Source of the DNA: Planktophila turicensis
Lineage (GTDB): Bacteria; Actinomycetota; Actinomycetes; Nanopelagicales; Nanopelagicaceae
Length of the DNA: 64,000 nt
Reading direction: 5' to 3' (one strand)
Assembly (NCBI GenBank): GCA_965234405.1
Contig: OZ248346.1
Shown: positions 39,834 through 47,839 of the stretch, in pieces
How positions within the stretch are numbered: the first letter of the stretch is position 1
Layout of the letters: every line of letters starts with the position of its first letter
The notes under the pieces: model-generated
Told to the model about the DNA's origin: nothing
Databases searched by the model: none
Seen by the model: the letters and a program-made list of their open reading frames with translations, nothing else
Position numbers and translations under genes: made by a program

Positions 39834-41144
39834 TTAGTTCTTTGGAAGTGCATCCCATTGTGCTTGTACGTTCTCGAGGATCTTGTTGATATCTGAAGGC
39901 TTCTTGATGAAGCTTTGGATAGCTGGACCAACAACTGGACCAGCAAAGTCTCCACGAGCATCGCGATCCAAGAAGAACATGATGTTCTTCGCTGAACCGA
40001 GAACAGCAAGCTTCTGCTTGTTGAATGCATCGTATGAAGAAGTATCAAATGACTTCGATACATAAATGTTTGTATCTCCAGCCTTGATTGCTTCCTTAAT
40101 ACCTTCTGGTGATGCCCAGAATTCAGCAAGTGCCTTTCCGCCCGCTACGTTCTTACCGTTTGCAGCAACTGAAATACCATCAAGTGGTGCATCAATTGTG
40201 TCGATACCGAACTTAGGGTTGATTTCTGGGAATGGAACGACCCATAGATCGTCGTAATCTGCCTGCGACTTCGCCTTGAAGTCGTTAGCGAACCATGAAC
40301 CCATCATCATCGCGCCTGTCTTCTTCTGAAGAAGAAGATCGCGCATGCCATCCCATGAAATATCCATGACGTTTTCGTTCATGAATGGGATGAGCTGTGC
40401 GAAGTACTTGAATGTTTCCTTTGTGCGAGCATCTGTCCACTTTGCGCGACCGTTAAGAAGGTCGATGTGGTACTTGTAGCCGTTGACGCGTGCGTTAAGA
40501 ATGTCGAATGTACCCATTGCTTCCCAGCCGCCCTTTGCGCCGAGTGAGTATCCAACAAGACCCTTCTTCTGTGTAAGAGTCATCAACTTAACGAAGTCAT
40601 CCCAGGTATCAATCTTTTCTGGGTTCATTCCAATTTCCTTAACCATTGACTTGCGGTAGTGCAAAGCCCATGGGTAGTAAGTTGTTGGAAGGATGTAAGG
40701 CTTCTTTGATACTGGGCTTGTTGCACCCTTGATTGCAGCTGTTGGAAGTGATGTCTTCAAACGGTTGATTTCACGTGTGAGATCAGCAAGAAGGCCCCTT
40801 TCACCGAAGTGGTTTGAGCGGTATCCAGCCATCCAACCGAATGCATCATCAGGTGATCCCTGCATGATCTGTGCGAAGTTATTCTGGAAGTCATCTGAGT
40901 TGACTTGCTGAGCAACAACCTTTGCACCGGTCTTCTTTGTGAAGGCATCGTTTACAGCCTTAGCAATCTTGTCTCCTGTTGCACCACCGCCACGTGTTGT
41001 CCACTTGACTGTGCTGCCCTTCAATCTTGTCGCTGCGCTTGCAGACTCTGCTGTGAGTGCGCTACCGGTTGCAAGTGCTGCTCCACCGATTGCTGCGCCC
41101 TTGAGTACTGAGCGGCGAGAAACTACGTTCTTCTCTTCTGACAT
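39834..41144 (-). CDS. Extracellular sugar-binding protein of the CUT1 importer (Tat signal)
   Basis: The 436-residue protein is a family-1 solute-binding protein: VKWTTRGGGATGDKIAKAV, later GRAKWTDARTKETFKYFAQL and ALAEFWASPEGIKEAIKAG. The N-terminus SRRSVLKGAAIGGAALATG is a twin-arginine signal (Arg10-Arg11), with AxA-type cleavage near SASAA; no lipobox Cys is seen, so the mature protein may be free or anchored otherwise. The ATG at 41144 follows AAAGGA; longer frames add non-signal residues. The ligand is not known. Confidence 0.9.
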   Translation of the reverse strand: MSEEKNVVSRRSVLKGAAIGGAALATGSALTAESASAATRLKGSTVKWTTRGGGATGDKIAKAVNDAFTKKTGAKVVAQQVNSDDFQNNFAQIMQGSPDDAFGWMAGYRSNHFGERGLLADLTREINRLKTSLPTAAIKGATSPVSKKPYILPTTYYPWALHYRKSMVKEIGMNPEKIDTWDDFVKLMTLTQKKGLVGYSLGAKGGWEAMGTFDILNARVNGYKYHIDLLNGRAKWTDARTKETFKYFAQLIPFMNENVMDISWDGMRDLLLQKKTGAMMMGSWFANDFKAKSQADYDDLWVVPFPEINPKFGIDTIDAPLDGISVAANGKNVAGGKALAEFWASPEGIKEAIKAGDTNIYVSKSFDTSSYDAFNKQKLAVLGSAKNIMFFLDRDARGDFAGPVVGPAIQSFIKKPSDINKILENVQAQWDALPKN

Positions 41145-41291
41145 TTTCGTCCTTTTCTCTAAGGTTGAAATTTCAACGAGCCTCGATCTGTGAGGGTGCA
41201 CAAATCTTCGACGTGCTGAATCTAGGGGTAGCGGGGGTGTTGAGCCTAGGAAGTTCGGGTAACGAATTGGTAAAGATTGAGGGGGTGGGGG

Positions 41292-41693
41292 TTAGGCCGG
41301 CTTCTCTTCTAGGTATAAAGCCACCGAATTGATGCACCAGCGCTCATCAGTTGGGACGTCATAACCCTCGCCAGAGAAGACATGGCCGAGGTGGGAGTCG
41401 CACCTAGAGCAGCGAACTTCGGTTCGGATTCGTGGCGCGAGAGAGCGATCTTCAATCAGCTTTACGGCATCGCCCGCAGTTGGGGCGTAGAAAGATGGCC
41501 ATCCGCATCCAGAGTGAAATTTTGTTTCAGATTTGAACAGTTCATTGCCACATGCCTTGCAACGATAACTTCCGACTTTATCTGTGTCGGTATATTCACC
41601 AGTAAATGGACGTTCCGTTGCACCTTCGCGCAGAACTGCATAGGAAAGCGGATCTAGTCGAGCCTTAAGTTCTTCTTCGTTGATAGCGCTCAT
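41292..41693 (-). CDS. msrB: Peptide-methionine (R)-S-oxide reductase
   Basis: MsrB repairs methionine-R-sulfoxide. The 133-residue protein has the zinc-binding CKAC and CSRC pairs, the substrate motif FHSGCGWPSF, and catalytic Cys about residue 120 in RWCINSVAL. The Cys within SGCGWPS could serve as resolving thiol. It lies 13 nt downstream of the SDR gene and is probably read from the fuconate operon. The ATG is at 41693, 11 nt after AGGAG. Confidence 0.95.
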   Translation of the reverse strand: MSAINEEELKARLDPLSYAVLREGATERPFTGEYTDTDKVGSYRCKACGNELFKSETKFHSGCGWPSFYAPTAGDAVKLIEDRSLAPRIRTEVRCSRCDSHLGHVFSGEGYDVPTDERWCINSVALYLEEKPA

Positions 41694-41706
41694 GTTCTAA
41701 AAACTC

Positions 41707-42441
41707 CTAACGAGGAATTCGTAGCCCTTGCATTCCGCCATCTACTGCAAGAGAAGTTGCAGTAGTTGATCCCTGCAACGGACTTGCGAGATAACAGAGT
41801 GCGCGTGCAACTTCATCGGCGCTGACAAGTCGTCCTAGTGGTTGACGAGCTTCAAGTGCTTTGCGCTCCGCTTCTGGATCAGCAGCTTGTGCCAATAAGC
41901 GTTGCACCCATGGAGTATCTGCAGTCCCTGGATTGACGCAGTTCACGCGAATTCCTTCGGCAACATAATCATTCGCCATCGCCATCGTGAGTGAAAGTAC
42001 TGCGCCCTTTGTCGAGCTATAAAGCGCGCGCTTTGGAATACCTGCAGTTGCAGCAACGGAACAGACATTAACGATTGATGCGCACTTGCTCTTGCGAAGA
42101 AGCGGAAGTGAATATCGCGCTGTACGAACAATTCCTACAACGTTGATATTCATGACCTTGTTCCACTCATCAGATGGATTGGACTCAACATTGCCTACAG
42201 CGCTAATTGCAGCGCTATTGATAAGAATGTCTAGTTGTGGAATCTTGGCAAAGGCAGCTTCGACTGATGCATCATCGCTGACATCGCATTGAATCCACTG
42301 ACCAACGCCAGCAAGACCGCCTTCAGCAATATCTAAACCAATGACAGTGGCTCCACCATCAGCAAGCATCTTTGCAGTTGCGAGTCCGATGCCAGAACCG
42401 GCGCCGGTTACAGCTGCAGTGAGACCTTTGAATTCAGACAT
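41707..42441 (-). CDS. SDR dehydrogenase, probable 2-keto-3-deoxy-L-fuconate dehydrogenase
   Basis: The 244-residue short-chain dehydrogenase has the NAD site TGAGSGIGLATAK, NSAAISAVG, and the catalytic Ser/Tyr-x3-Lys in CSVAATAG and YSSTKGAV. By context it oxidises 2-keto-3-deoxy-L-fuconate to the 2,4-diketo acid. The ATG at 42441 overlaps the dehydratase stop (TAATG); the in-frame ATG at 42456 is inside that gene. Activity is inferred from the pathway, not from unique residues. Confidence 0.82.
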   Translation of the reverse strand: MSEFKGLTAAVTGAGSGIGLATAKMLADGGATVIGLDIAEGGLAGVGQWIQCDVSDDASVEAAFAKIPQLDILINSAAISAVGNVESNPSDEWNKVMNINVVGIVRTARYSLPLLRKSKCASIVNVCSVAATAGIPKRALYSSTKGAVLSLTMAMANDYVAEGIRVNCVNPGTADTPWVQRLLAQAADPEAERKALEARQPLGRLVSADEVARALCYLASPLQGSTTATSLAVDGGMQGLRIPR

Positions 42442-43739
42442 TAAGCGTTTGCCCATTCTTTTCCATGTGGGAATGTGAAGTCAGCAATTGACTGCGCATG
42501 CATTTCTCCGCCAGTGCCTGGATCAACAGGAGGCATGTAATACGCATTCTGAATATTTGTTGGAACAACAAAGTGTTCGTGCAAGTGATCGACGAATTCG
42601 ACAACACGTCCATCATGATGGCCAGTAACAGCGACCGCATCAAACATTGCAAGGTGCTGAACGAGTTCGCAGAGTCCGACTCCACCTGCGTGAGGACACA
42701 CAGGGACTCCAAACTTTGCAGCCATCAAGATGTTGGCAATGTTCTCGTTAACGCCAGCAACACGAGTTGCATCAATCTGCATAAATGAGAATGACTTCGC
42801 CTGAAGCATCTGCTTAAAGAGGATGCGGTTCATTCCGTGTTCACCAGTAGCAACTCGTACCGGTGCAATCGCCTTTGCAATCGCTGCATGGCCAAGAACA
42901 TCATCTGGGTTTGTTGGTTCTTCAACCCAGTGAAGGTTGACATCGCCAATTCCCTTAATCCATTCGATTGCTTGATTTACATCCCATACCTGGTTTGCAT
43001 CGATAGCAATCTTGATATCTGGGCCGACAGCTTCGCGTGCAAGACGTAGACGACGCTTGTCATCTTCAAGAGAGCCACCGCACTTCAATTTAATAAGTGT
43101 GTAACCGTCAGCAACTGCTTCCTTTGCAAGGCGGACCATCTTCTCGTCGCTATATCCGAGCCATCCTGGAGTGGTTGTATATGCAGGAAGTCCTTCAGAG
43201 CGAAGCTTTGCTTCATTTGCGGCTCGCTGTGGTTCTGCTTTGCGAAGAATTTCAAGTGCTTCAGCAGGAGTAAGCGCATCAGTGATGTAACGGAAATCTA
43301 CGAGTTCAACAATCTGCTCTGGTGTCAGATCAGAGAGGAACTTCCAGAGAGGCTTCTTGGCATGCTTTGTAACAAGATCCCAAGCAGCGTTAACAACTGC
43401 ACCGGCAGCCATTTGAGTGACGCCCTTTTCTGGTCCGAGCCAGCGAATCTGTGAATCGCGAACCAAGCTACGAGCGAAGTCGCCCATGCTGGTTGCGAGA
43501 TCTGCAACTTCGCGACCAATTGCATATGGTGCAAGCTGCGCAATCATGTCGCACTGCAAATCATTTCCGCGGCCGCATGTAAAGACAAAGCCGTGACCTT
43601 GTAGCGAAGGGTCATCTGTTTCAAGGATGAGAAGAGCAGCCGAATAATCTGGCTCCTTATTCATTGCATCGGAACCATCGAGACCGCGTGAAGTTGGGAA
43701 TCGAACATCTACAGTTTTAAATCCAGTTACTTTAGGCAT
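42441..43739 (-). CDS. L-fuconate dehydratase (enolase superfamily)
   Basis: The 432-residue protein closely follows the L-fuconate dehydratase / ENOSF1 pattern: RFPTSRGLDGSDAMNKEPDY, RWLGPEKGVTQMAAGAV, the LIKLKCGG KxK pair, metal ligands in IAIDANQVWD, WVEEPTNPDD and ATGEHG, and CPHAGGVGLCELVQHLA with the catalytic His. It converts L-fuconate to 2-keto-3-deoxy-L-fuconate. The ATG follows AAAGGGATG. It is divergent from the aldo/keto reductase gene and shares a palindromic -10 region with it. Confidence 0.92.
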   Translation of the reverse strand: MPKVTGFKTVDVRFPTSRGLDGSDAMNKEPDYSAALLILETDDPSLQGHGFVFTCGRGNDLQCDMIAQLAPYAIGREVADLATSMGDFARSLVRDSQIRWLGPEKGVTQMAAGAVVNAAWDLVTKHAKKPLWKFLSDLTPEQIVELVDFRYITDALTPAEALEILRKAEPQRAANEAKLRSEGLPAYTTTPGWLGYSDEKMVRLAKEAVADGYTLIKLKCGGSLEDDKRRLRLAREAVGPDIKIAIDANQVWDVNQAIEWIKGIGDVNLHWVEEPTNPDDVLGHAAIAKAIAPVRVATGEHGMNRILFKQMLQAKSFSFMQIDATRVAGVNENIANILMAAKFGVPVCPHAGGVGLCELVQHLAMFDAVAVTGHHDGRVVEFVDHLHEHFVVPTNIQNAYYMPPVDPGTGGEMHAQSIADFTFPHGKEWANA

Positions 43740-43787
43740 GACATCCCTTTACTTGTTTGAAAACTGACTCTTCGCTTGAACTACAAA

Positions 43788-43799
43788 ATCATATATGAT
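43788..43799. promoter_or_regulatory. Palindromic shared -10 of the divergent fucose genes
   Basis: ATCATATATGAT is a perfect 12-bp palindrome that contains TATGAT on both strands. On the plus strand TATGAT (43794-43799) is exactly 6 nt before the ATG of the aldo/keto reductase, giving a leaderless mRNA. On the minus strand TATGAT (43793-43788) would start a leader of about 40 nt for the dehydratase. It may also be an operator. Confidence 0.55.
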
Positions 43800-43805
43800 G
43801 AATTT

Positions 43806-44783
43806 ATGGCGCGGTATAGCGAAAAAGTTAAATTAAAGCGTTCAAATCTTGAAGTAACTCGTATGGGGTTAGGTACTGCTCCTCTCGGTGGATTATTTAA
43901 ATCTGTTACCGATGAAGATGGCGAAGATCTTCTCAATACTGCTCTCGATCTAGGCATCAACTACTTCGACACTGCGCCGCAATATGGCCATGGAGTTGCT
44001 GAAATGCGCGTAGGTAAAGCGCTTCAAAAGACTTCCAAGCCTTTTGTTATCGAGACCAAGGTCGGTCGCGTTCTTCGTTATGTTGAAGGTGTCGAGCCAG
44101 AGCAATGGTTCCCCGATGCGCCGCGAAATATCGTCCCTATTTATGACTATTCCAAAGATGGAATCAAGCAAGCATTTGAAGAGAGCCTCGAGCGATTAGG
44201 GCTTCCACATATTGATATTGTCTTGATGCACGATGCCGAGGATTACATCAAAGAAGCTACAGAGAATGCATTTCCTGTTCTAGCTGACCTTCGTGCGCAA
44301 GGACTCATTAAAGCTATTGGCCTCGGTATGAACTATGTCGAACCTGCACTTGAAATCATGAAGGGCACTGATCTCGACATCGCTCTTATTGCCGGCCGAT
44401 TTACTCTGCTTGATCAAGTCGCACAAAATGAACTCTTTCCATATGCGCTCAAAAATAATATTGATATCTCTATGGGTGGAGTCCTTAACTCTGGCGTACT
44501 GGCTAATCCCGTTGCTGGTGCTACTTATAACTACCTTCCTGCTTCTGATGAAATCATCGCTCGAGCTAAGGCAATCTGCGATTTCCTAAAGGAGCGCGAT
44601 GTACCTCTTCTTGCTGCAGCGCTTCAATATCCATTGCGCCACCCAGCTGTAACAACTGTCATTGTTGGTCCACGCACCTGCAATGAGCTCGAAGTAAATA
44701 TCGAAAACTTTGAGCACAAACTTCCAGATAATCTCTGGACCGAACTTGAAGATGCAGGCTTGATTGCGAAGTTGGCTGTATGA
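43806..44783 (+). CDS. Aldo/keto reductase, probable L-fucose (aldose) 1-dehydrogenase
   Basis: The 325-residue AKR has the catalytic Asp and Tyr in FDTAPQYGHG, Lys in ETKVGRVLRY and His in VLMHDAED, in a TIM-barrel layout, with a C-terminal ALQYPLRHPAVTTVIVGP cofactor segment. It resembles D-threo-aldose / L-galactose 1-dehydrogenases that oxidise L-fucose to its lactone. The ATG at 43806 is used because of the leaderless -10; an upstream in-frame TTG at 43776 is unlikely. It begins the plus-strand operon and overlaps the mutarotase by 4 nt. Confidence 0.85.
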   Translation: MARYSEKVKLKRSNLEVTRMGLGTAPLGGLFKSVTDEDGEDLLNTALDLGINYFDTAPQYGHGVAEMRVGKALQKTSKPFVIETKVGRVLRYVEGVEPEQWFPDAPRNIVPIYDYSKDGIKQAFEESLERLGLPHIDIVLMHDAEDYIKEATENAFPVLADLRAQGLIKAIGLGMNYVEPALEIMKGTDLDIALIAGRFTLLDQVAQNELFPYALKNNIDISMGGVLNSGVLANPVAGATYNYLPASDEIIARAKAICDFLKERDVPLLAAALQYPLRHPAVTTVIVGPRTCNELEVNIENFEHKLPDNLWTELEDAGLIAKLAV

Positions 44784-45109
44784 CAATCAAACGCATCGGC
44801 CAAGTAATCGGAATTAAGCCAGAGGAAATTGCAGAGTACGAACGTATTCACGAAAATATCTGGCCAACAGTTGCAGCAACGCTCAAGCGTGCCAATATCC
44901 AGAATTACTCAATTTTCCGTTACGAGAATTTGCTCTTCGCATATATGGAGTACACAGGCACGGATTACGAAGCAGATATGGCTCTCATTGCCGCAGATCC
45001 TGAGACCCAGAATTGGTGGAAGATCACTGCTCCAATGCAGGTACAGGTTTCCGAGGCGCGCGATGGCGAGTGGTGGCATACCCTTCACCAGAACTTCCAC
45101 CTCGACTAA
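44780..45109 (+). CDS. L-rhamnose/L-fucose-type mutarotase (DUF718, RhaM fold)
   Basis: The 109-residue protein is a RhaM-like ferredoxin-fold dimer. The catalytic pattern EYERIHENIWPTV has His and the WP pair, then ENLLFAYMEYTG and a C-terminal WWKITAPMQ with EWWHTLHQNFHLD. It speeds interconversion of the anomers so that the dehydrogenase gets the right form. The ATG overlaps the AKR stop as ATGA. Confidence 0.9.
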   Translation: MTIKRIGQVIGIKPEEIAEYERIHENIWPTVAATLKRANIQNYSIFRYENLLFAYMEYTGTDYEADMALIAADPETQNWWKITAPMQVQVSEARDGEWWHTLHQNFHLD

Positions 45110-45121
45110 CGAAGGATTGCA

Positions 45122-45964
45122 ATGAAATTCTCAGTACTTAAAACAAAAGATTCTCAGTACCAGTTTGCAGTCACCGTTAATGGAGTTCACAAATTAGTTG
45201 ATGGGCTTCCAACTCTGACCGAGGCTATGCATCTCACTCTCGAAGAACTCAAGGCACGTACTGCTAGCGCAGGTGCTGAAGTATCCGGAGAGCTTGCAGC
45301 ACCTATCGCCTCTGAAATTGAACTTTGGGGCGCAGGCGTTACTTACTTGCGTTCACGCGATGCACGTAAAGAAGAGAGCGGCGTCCCAGACGTTTATCAA
45401 CGTGTCTATGAAGCAGATCGCCCCGAGCTATTCTTCAAATCAACTGCTGTGCGTGCGCGCGGAACTGCTGCGCCAATCGGCATTCGCTATGACAGCGAAG
45501 CATCTGTACCTGAACCAGAAGTAGCTATTTATATAAATAAGCATCGCGAAATTATTGGTTACGCCATCTGTAACGATGTCACTGCTCGCTCAATCGAAGG
45601 CGAGAATCCGCTCTATCTTTCTCAGGCAAAGATTTACATCGGTTCAACTGCAATTGGCCCAGATATCACTCCCGCTTGGCTGGCTCCTGCTGCTAAAGAG
45701 ATGAGTATCAAGGCGAAGATTCTTCGTGGATCTACATTGGTCTGGGAAGCAGAGACATCTCTTGGTGCACTTAATCGCACACTTGAAGATTTAGTTAATT
45801 ACGTCTTTAGGTGCCAAGACTTCCCACACGGTCTCATTCTTTCGACAGGAACCGGAATCGTTCCACCGATGGATATCGCACTCGCTGCCGGAGATATCGT
45901 CGAAATCGATGTCGCGGGCGTTGGAATTCTTTCAAACCCAGTCGTAGTTATTCCTGAAAGGTAA
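45122..45964 (+). CDS. Fumarylacetoacetate hydrolase family protein, probable 2,4-diketo-3-deoxy-L-fuconate hydrolase
   Basis: The 280-residue protein has the FAH fold: RPELFFKSTAVRARGTAAPI, metal-ligand region SVPEPEVAIYINKHREIIGY, NDVTARSIEGENPLYLSQAK and a late LSTGTGIVPPMD. The expected reaction is hydrolysis of 2,4-diketo-3-deoxy-L-fuconate to pyruvate and lactate. The ATG follows AAGGA by 6 nt and the gene lies 12 nt after the mutarotase. Substrate is inferred from the neighbours. Confidence 0.85.
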   Translation: MKFSVLKTKDSQYQFAVTVNGVHKLVDGLPTLTEAMHLTLEELKARTASAGAEVSGELAAPIASEIELWGAGVTYLRSRDARKEESGVPDVYQRVYEADRPELFFKSTAVRARGTAAPIGIRYDSEASVPEPEVAIYINKHREIIGYAICNDVTARSIEGENPLYLSQAKIYIGSTAIGPDITPAWLAPAAKEMSIKAKILRGSTLVWEAETSLGALNRTLEDLVNYVFRCQDFPHGLILSTGTGIVPPMDIALAAGDIVEIDVAGVGILSNPVVVIPER

Positions 45965-45970
45965 TTAACT

Positions 45971-46873
45971 GTGTCAACGGTGAAGGTATGGACCCAATGG
46001 CCCGACCTTGTTGCGCCGCCAGGAATTACCTTGCTCTCCCCCGAGAACTTTCCACTTGATTCATCTGATCTATCAGAAATTGATTTCTACGTACCTCTAT
46101 ATATGGGAGGCGCAAAAGCGCTTTCTTATGCAGCGCAAATGCCTAACCTCAAGATCTTGCAGATGCTCAATGCTGGATATGACGATGCACTTGCCTATCT
46201 GCGACCAGGAATCACACTCTGCAATGCTCGCGGTGTCCATGATGCTTCCACTGCAGAGCTCGCAGTCGGTTTAGCAATCTCTTCCCGTCGCGGATTTCCA
46301 GAATTTATGCGCGAGCAAATAGCAGGTAACTGGAGCCATCATCGAACCGCTGCACTTTCAGATAGCAAAATCGGAATTGTTGGTTTCGGTTCTATCGGTA
46401 AGAAGATTGCTCAGAACCTTTCTGGCTTTGAAGTATCCATCACCGCCTTCACGCAATCGGGCCGCGATGGTTCACTCACTATTGATCAGCTAGATAGCCA
46501 TCTTCCGCAGCTCGACATCGTGATTTTGATTCTTCCTCTCTCAGATTCTTCACGCCATCTCTTCAACGCTGAGAGACTTTCCAAGATGAAGGACGGGGCG
46601 CTACTTATCAACGTTGCGCGCGGCCCTGTAGTAGATACAGACGCCCTCGTTAAGGAACTTAACTCAGGACGTATCTTTGCAGCTCTCGACGTAACTGACC
46701 CAGAGCCACTTCCATCGGATCATCCGCTCTGGAGCGCAAAGAATGTACAGATAGTTCCTCACATTGGTGGAAATTCGGAAGCTTTTGAACCTCGCGGAAG
46801 AGCGCTGATTGAATCTCAGCTCAAGCTACATGCAGCGGGAAAGCCTCTTGAACATGTTGTTGCACAAGGTTAA
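45971..46873 (+). CDS. D-isomer-specific 2-hydroxyacid dehydrogenase
   Basis: The 300-residue protein starts at GTG 45971 after AAAGG. It has the NAD(P) site GIVGFGSIGKKIAQNL (GxGxxG), catalytic Arg in NVARGPVVDTDAL, an acidic DVTDPEPLPSDHPLW segment and His in VPHIGGNSE. It reduces or oxidises an alpha-keto/hydroxy acid. The standard L-fucose pathway does not need it; candidates are lactate, glyoxylate or a side product. Confidence 0.88.
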   Translation: MSTVKVWTQWPDLVAPPGITLLSPENFPLDSSDLSEIDFYVPLYMGGAKALSYAAQMPNLKILQMLNAGYDDALAYLRPGITLCNARGVHDASTAELAVGLAISSRRGFPEFMREQIAGNWSHHRTAALSDSKIGIVGFGSIGKKIAQNLSGFEVSITAFTQSGRDGSLTIDQLDSHLPQLDIVILILPLSDSSRHLFNAERLSKMKDGALLINVARGPVVDTDALVKELNSGRIFAALDVTDPEPLPSDHPLWSAKNVQIVPHIGGNSEAFEPRGRALIESQLKLHAAGKPLEHVVAQG

Positions 46874-46882
46874 TTTTCAACC

Positions 46883-47734
46883 ATGAGAATCGATTCGCAT
46901 CACCACCTATGGGATTTATCTATTCGTCCTCAAGAGTGGATGGTCGGCGATGGAATGGATTCTGTCCGTCGGAACTTTCTCGCCGATGATCTACGCAGTG
47001 CGATCTCTGGAACCAAAATTGAAAGAACAATCCTTGTTCATGCAACAACTACCAATGATGAGACGTATGAATTGTTGGCTCTTGCAGAAACAGACCCAAC
47101 AATTGTTGGCGTGGTTGGCTGGCTGCAAATTGATTCATCCGATGCAATCGCGGATTGCGAAAAATACTTGCAAGCACCTGGCGCCAGCTACCTCAAAGGT
47201 ATCCGCGACGTTGCACAGGATCTTCCAGATTCCAATTATCTAGCCAAGCCACAATCGATTGCCACTGTGCAACAACTGGGCAAGATGGGTTTGACCTATG
47301 ACATTCTTACCAAGACTCCAGAACTCAAAGCGGCAATTGAATTAGTGAAAGCTTGCCCTAATGTGCAATTTGTTCTCGACCATATTTCAAAGCCGTACAT
47401 TGCAAAAGAAGAAATTGAACCCTGGAAATCTCTGATCTCAGAACTTGCTGCTTTCGAAAATGTCTCCTGCAAGATTTCCGGAATGGTGACAGAAGCAAAG
47501 TGGAACACTTGGCAGACCAGTGACTTCGCCCCTTACGTCGATCACATCATTGCTAGCTTCACCCCACAGCGCCTGATGTTCGGCTCGGACTGGCCGGTCG
47601 CCCTATTGGCCGCCTCTAGTTATTCAGAGGTGGTTCACCTAGCCGAGAGCCTGACAGCAAAGTTTTCGGAAACGGAAAATGAACTTTTCTGGCTAGAAAA
47701 TGCGATTTCTGCATACAAGATAACGAAGCTGTAA
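46883..47734 (+). CDS. Amidohydrolase-2 family lactonase, probable L-fucono-1,5-lactonase
   Basis: The 283-residue TIM-barrel protein starts MRIDSHHHLWDLS (HxH metal motif), has YLKGIRDVAQDL, FVLDHISKPYI with a metal-binding His, and FGSDWPVALL with the catalytic Asp. This is the pattern of the COG3618 lactonases that open L-fucono- and related sugar lactones. It would take the product of the AKR. It ends the catabolic part of the plus-strand operon. Confidence 0.87.
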   Translation: MRIDSHHHLWDLSIRPQEWMVGDGMDSVRRNFLADDLRSAISGTKIERTILVHATTTNDETYELLALAETDPTIVGVVGWLQIDSSDAIADCEKYLQAPGASYLKGIRDVAQDLPDSNYLAKPQSIATVQQLGKMGLTYDILTKTPELKAAIELVKACPNVQFVLDHISKPYIAKEEIEPWKSLISELAAFENVSCKISGMVTEAKWNTWQTSDFAPYVDHIIASFTPQRLMFGSDWPVALLAASSYSEVVHLAESLTAKFSETENELFWLENAISAYKITKL

Positions 47735-47742
47735 CGATTGGC

Positions 47743-47758
47743 TTTACCGCTCGGTAAA
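47743..47758. promoter_or_regulatory. Candidate LacI-type operator upstream of the CUT2 importer
   Basis: TTTACCG-CT-CGGTAAA is a perfect 7-bp inverted repeat with a central 2-bp spacer, 13 bp upstream of the -35 of the importer promoter. The shape (16-bp near-continuous palindrome with CpG near the centre) resembles LacI/GalR-family sites. No U-tract follows, so it is not a terminator. No regulator gene is in the window. Confidence 0.55.
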
Positions 47759-47771
47759 TACCCCCTTCCTA

Positions 47772-47800
47772 TTGAGTGCTACCCCTTGCCGACATAAGAT
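47772..47800 (+). promoter_or_regulatory. Promoter of the CUT2 sugar importer
   Basis: TTGAGT (47772-47777), 17-bp spacer, TAAGAT (47795-47800). The predicted start is near 47807, leaving a leader of about 33 nt with a strong GAAGGAG ribosome binding site before the ATG at 47840. Confidence 0.7.
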
Positions 47801-47839
47801 TCCCACACAGCAATTCGGCTGCTTTTGAAGGAGATATAA

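Noticed and set aside
41145..41291. Promoter/operator upstream of the CUT1 binding protein
   Set aside because: Several T/A-rich hexamers and a GGTAA repeat are present, but no -35/-10 pair with acceptable spacing could be defended by eye.
47743..47758. Terminator after the lactonase gene
   Set aside because: The palindrome has only a 2-nt centre and no T-run follows on either strand, so a protein-binding site is more likely.
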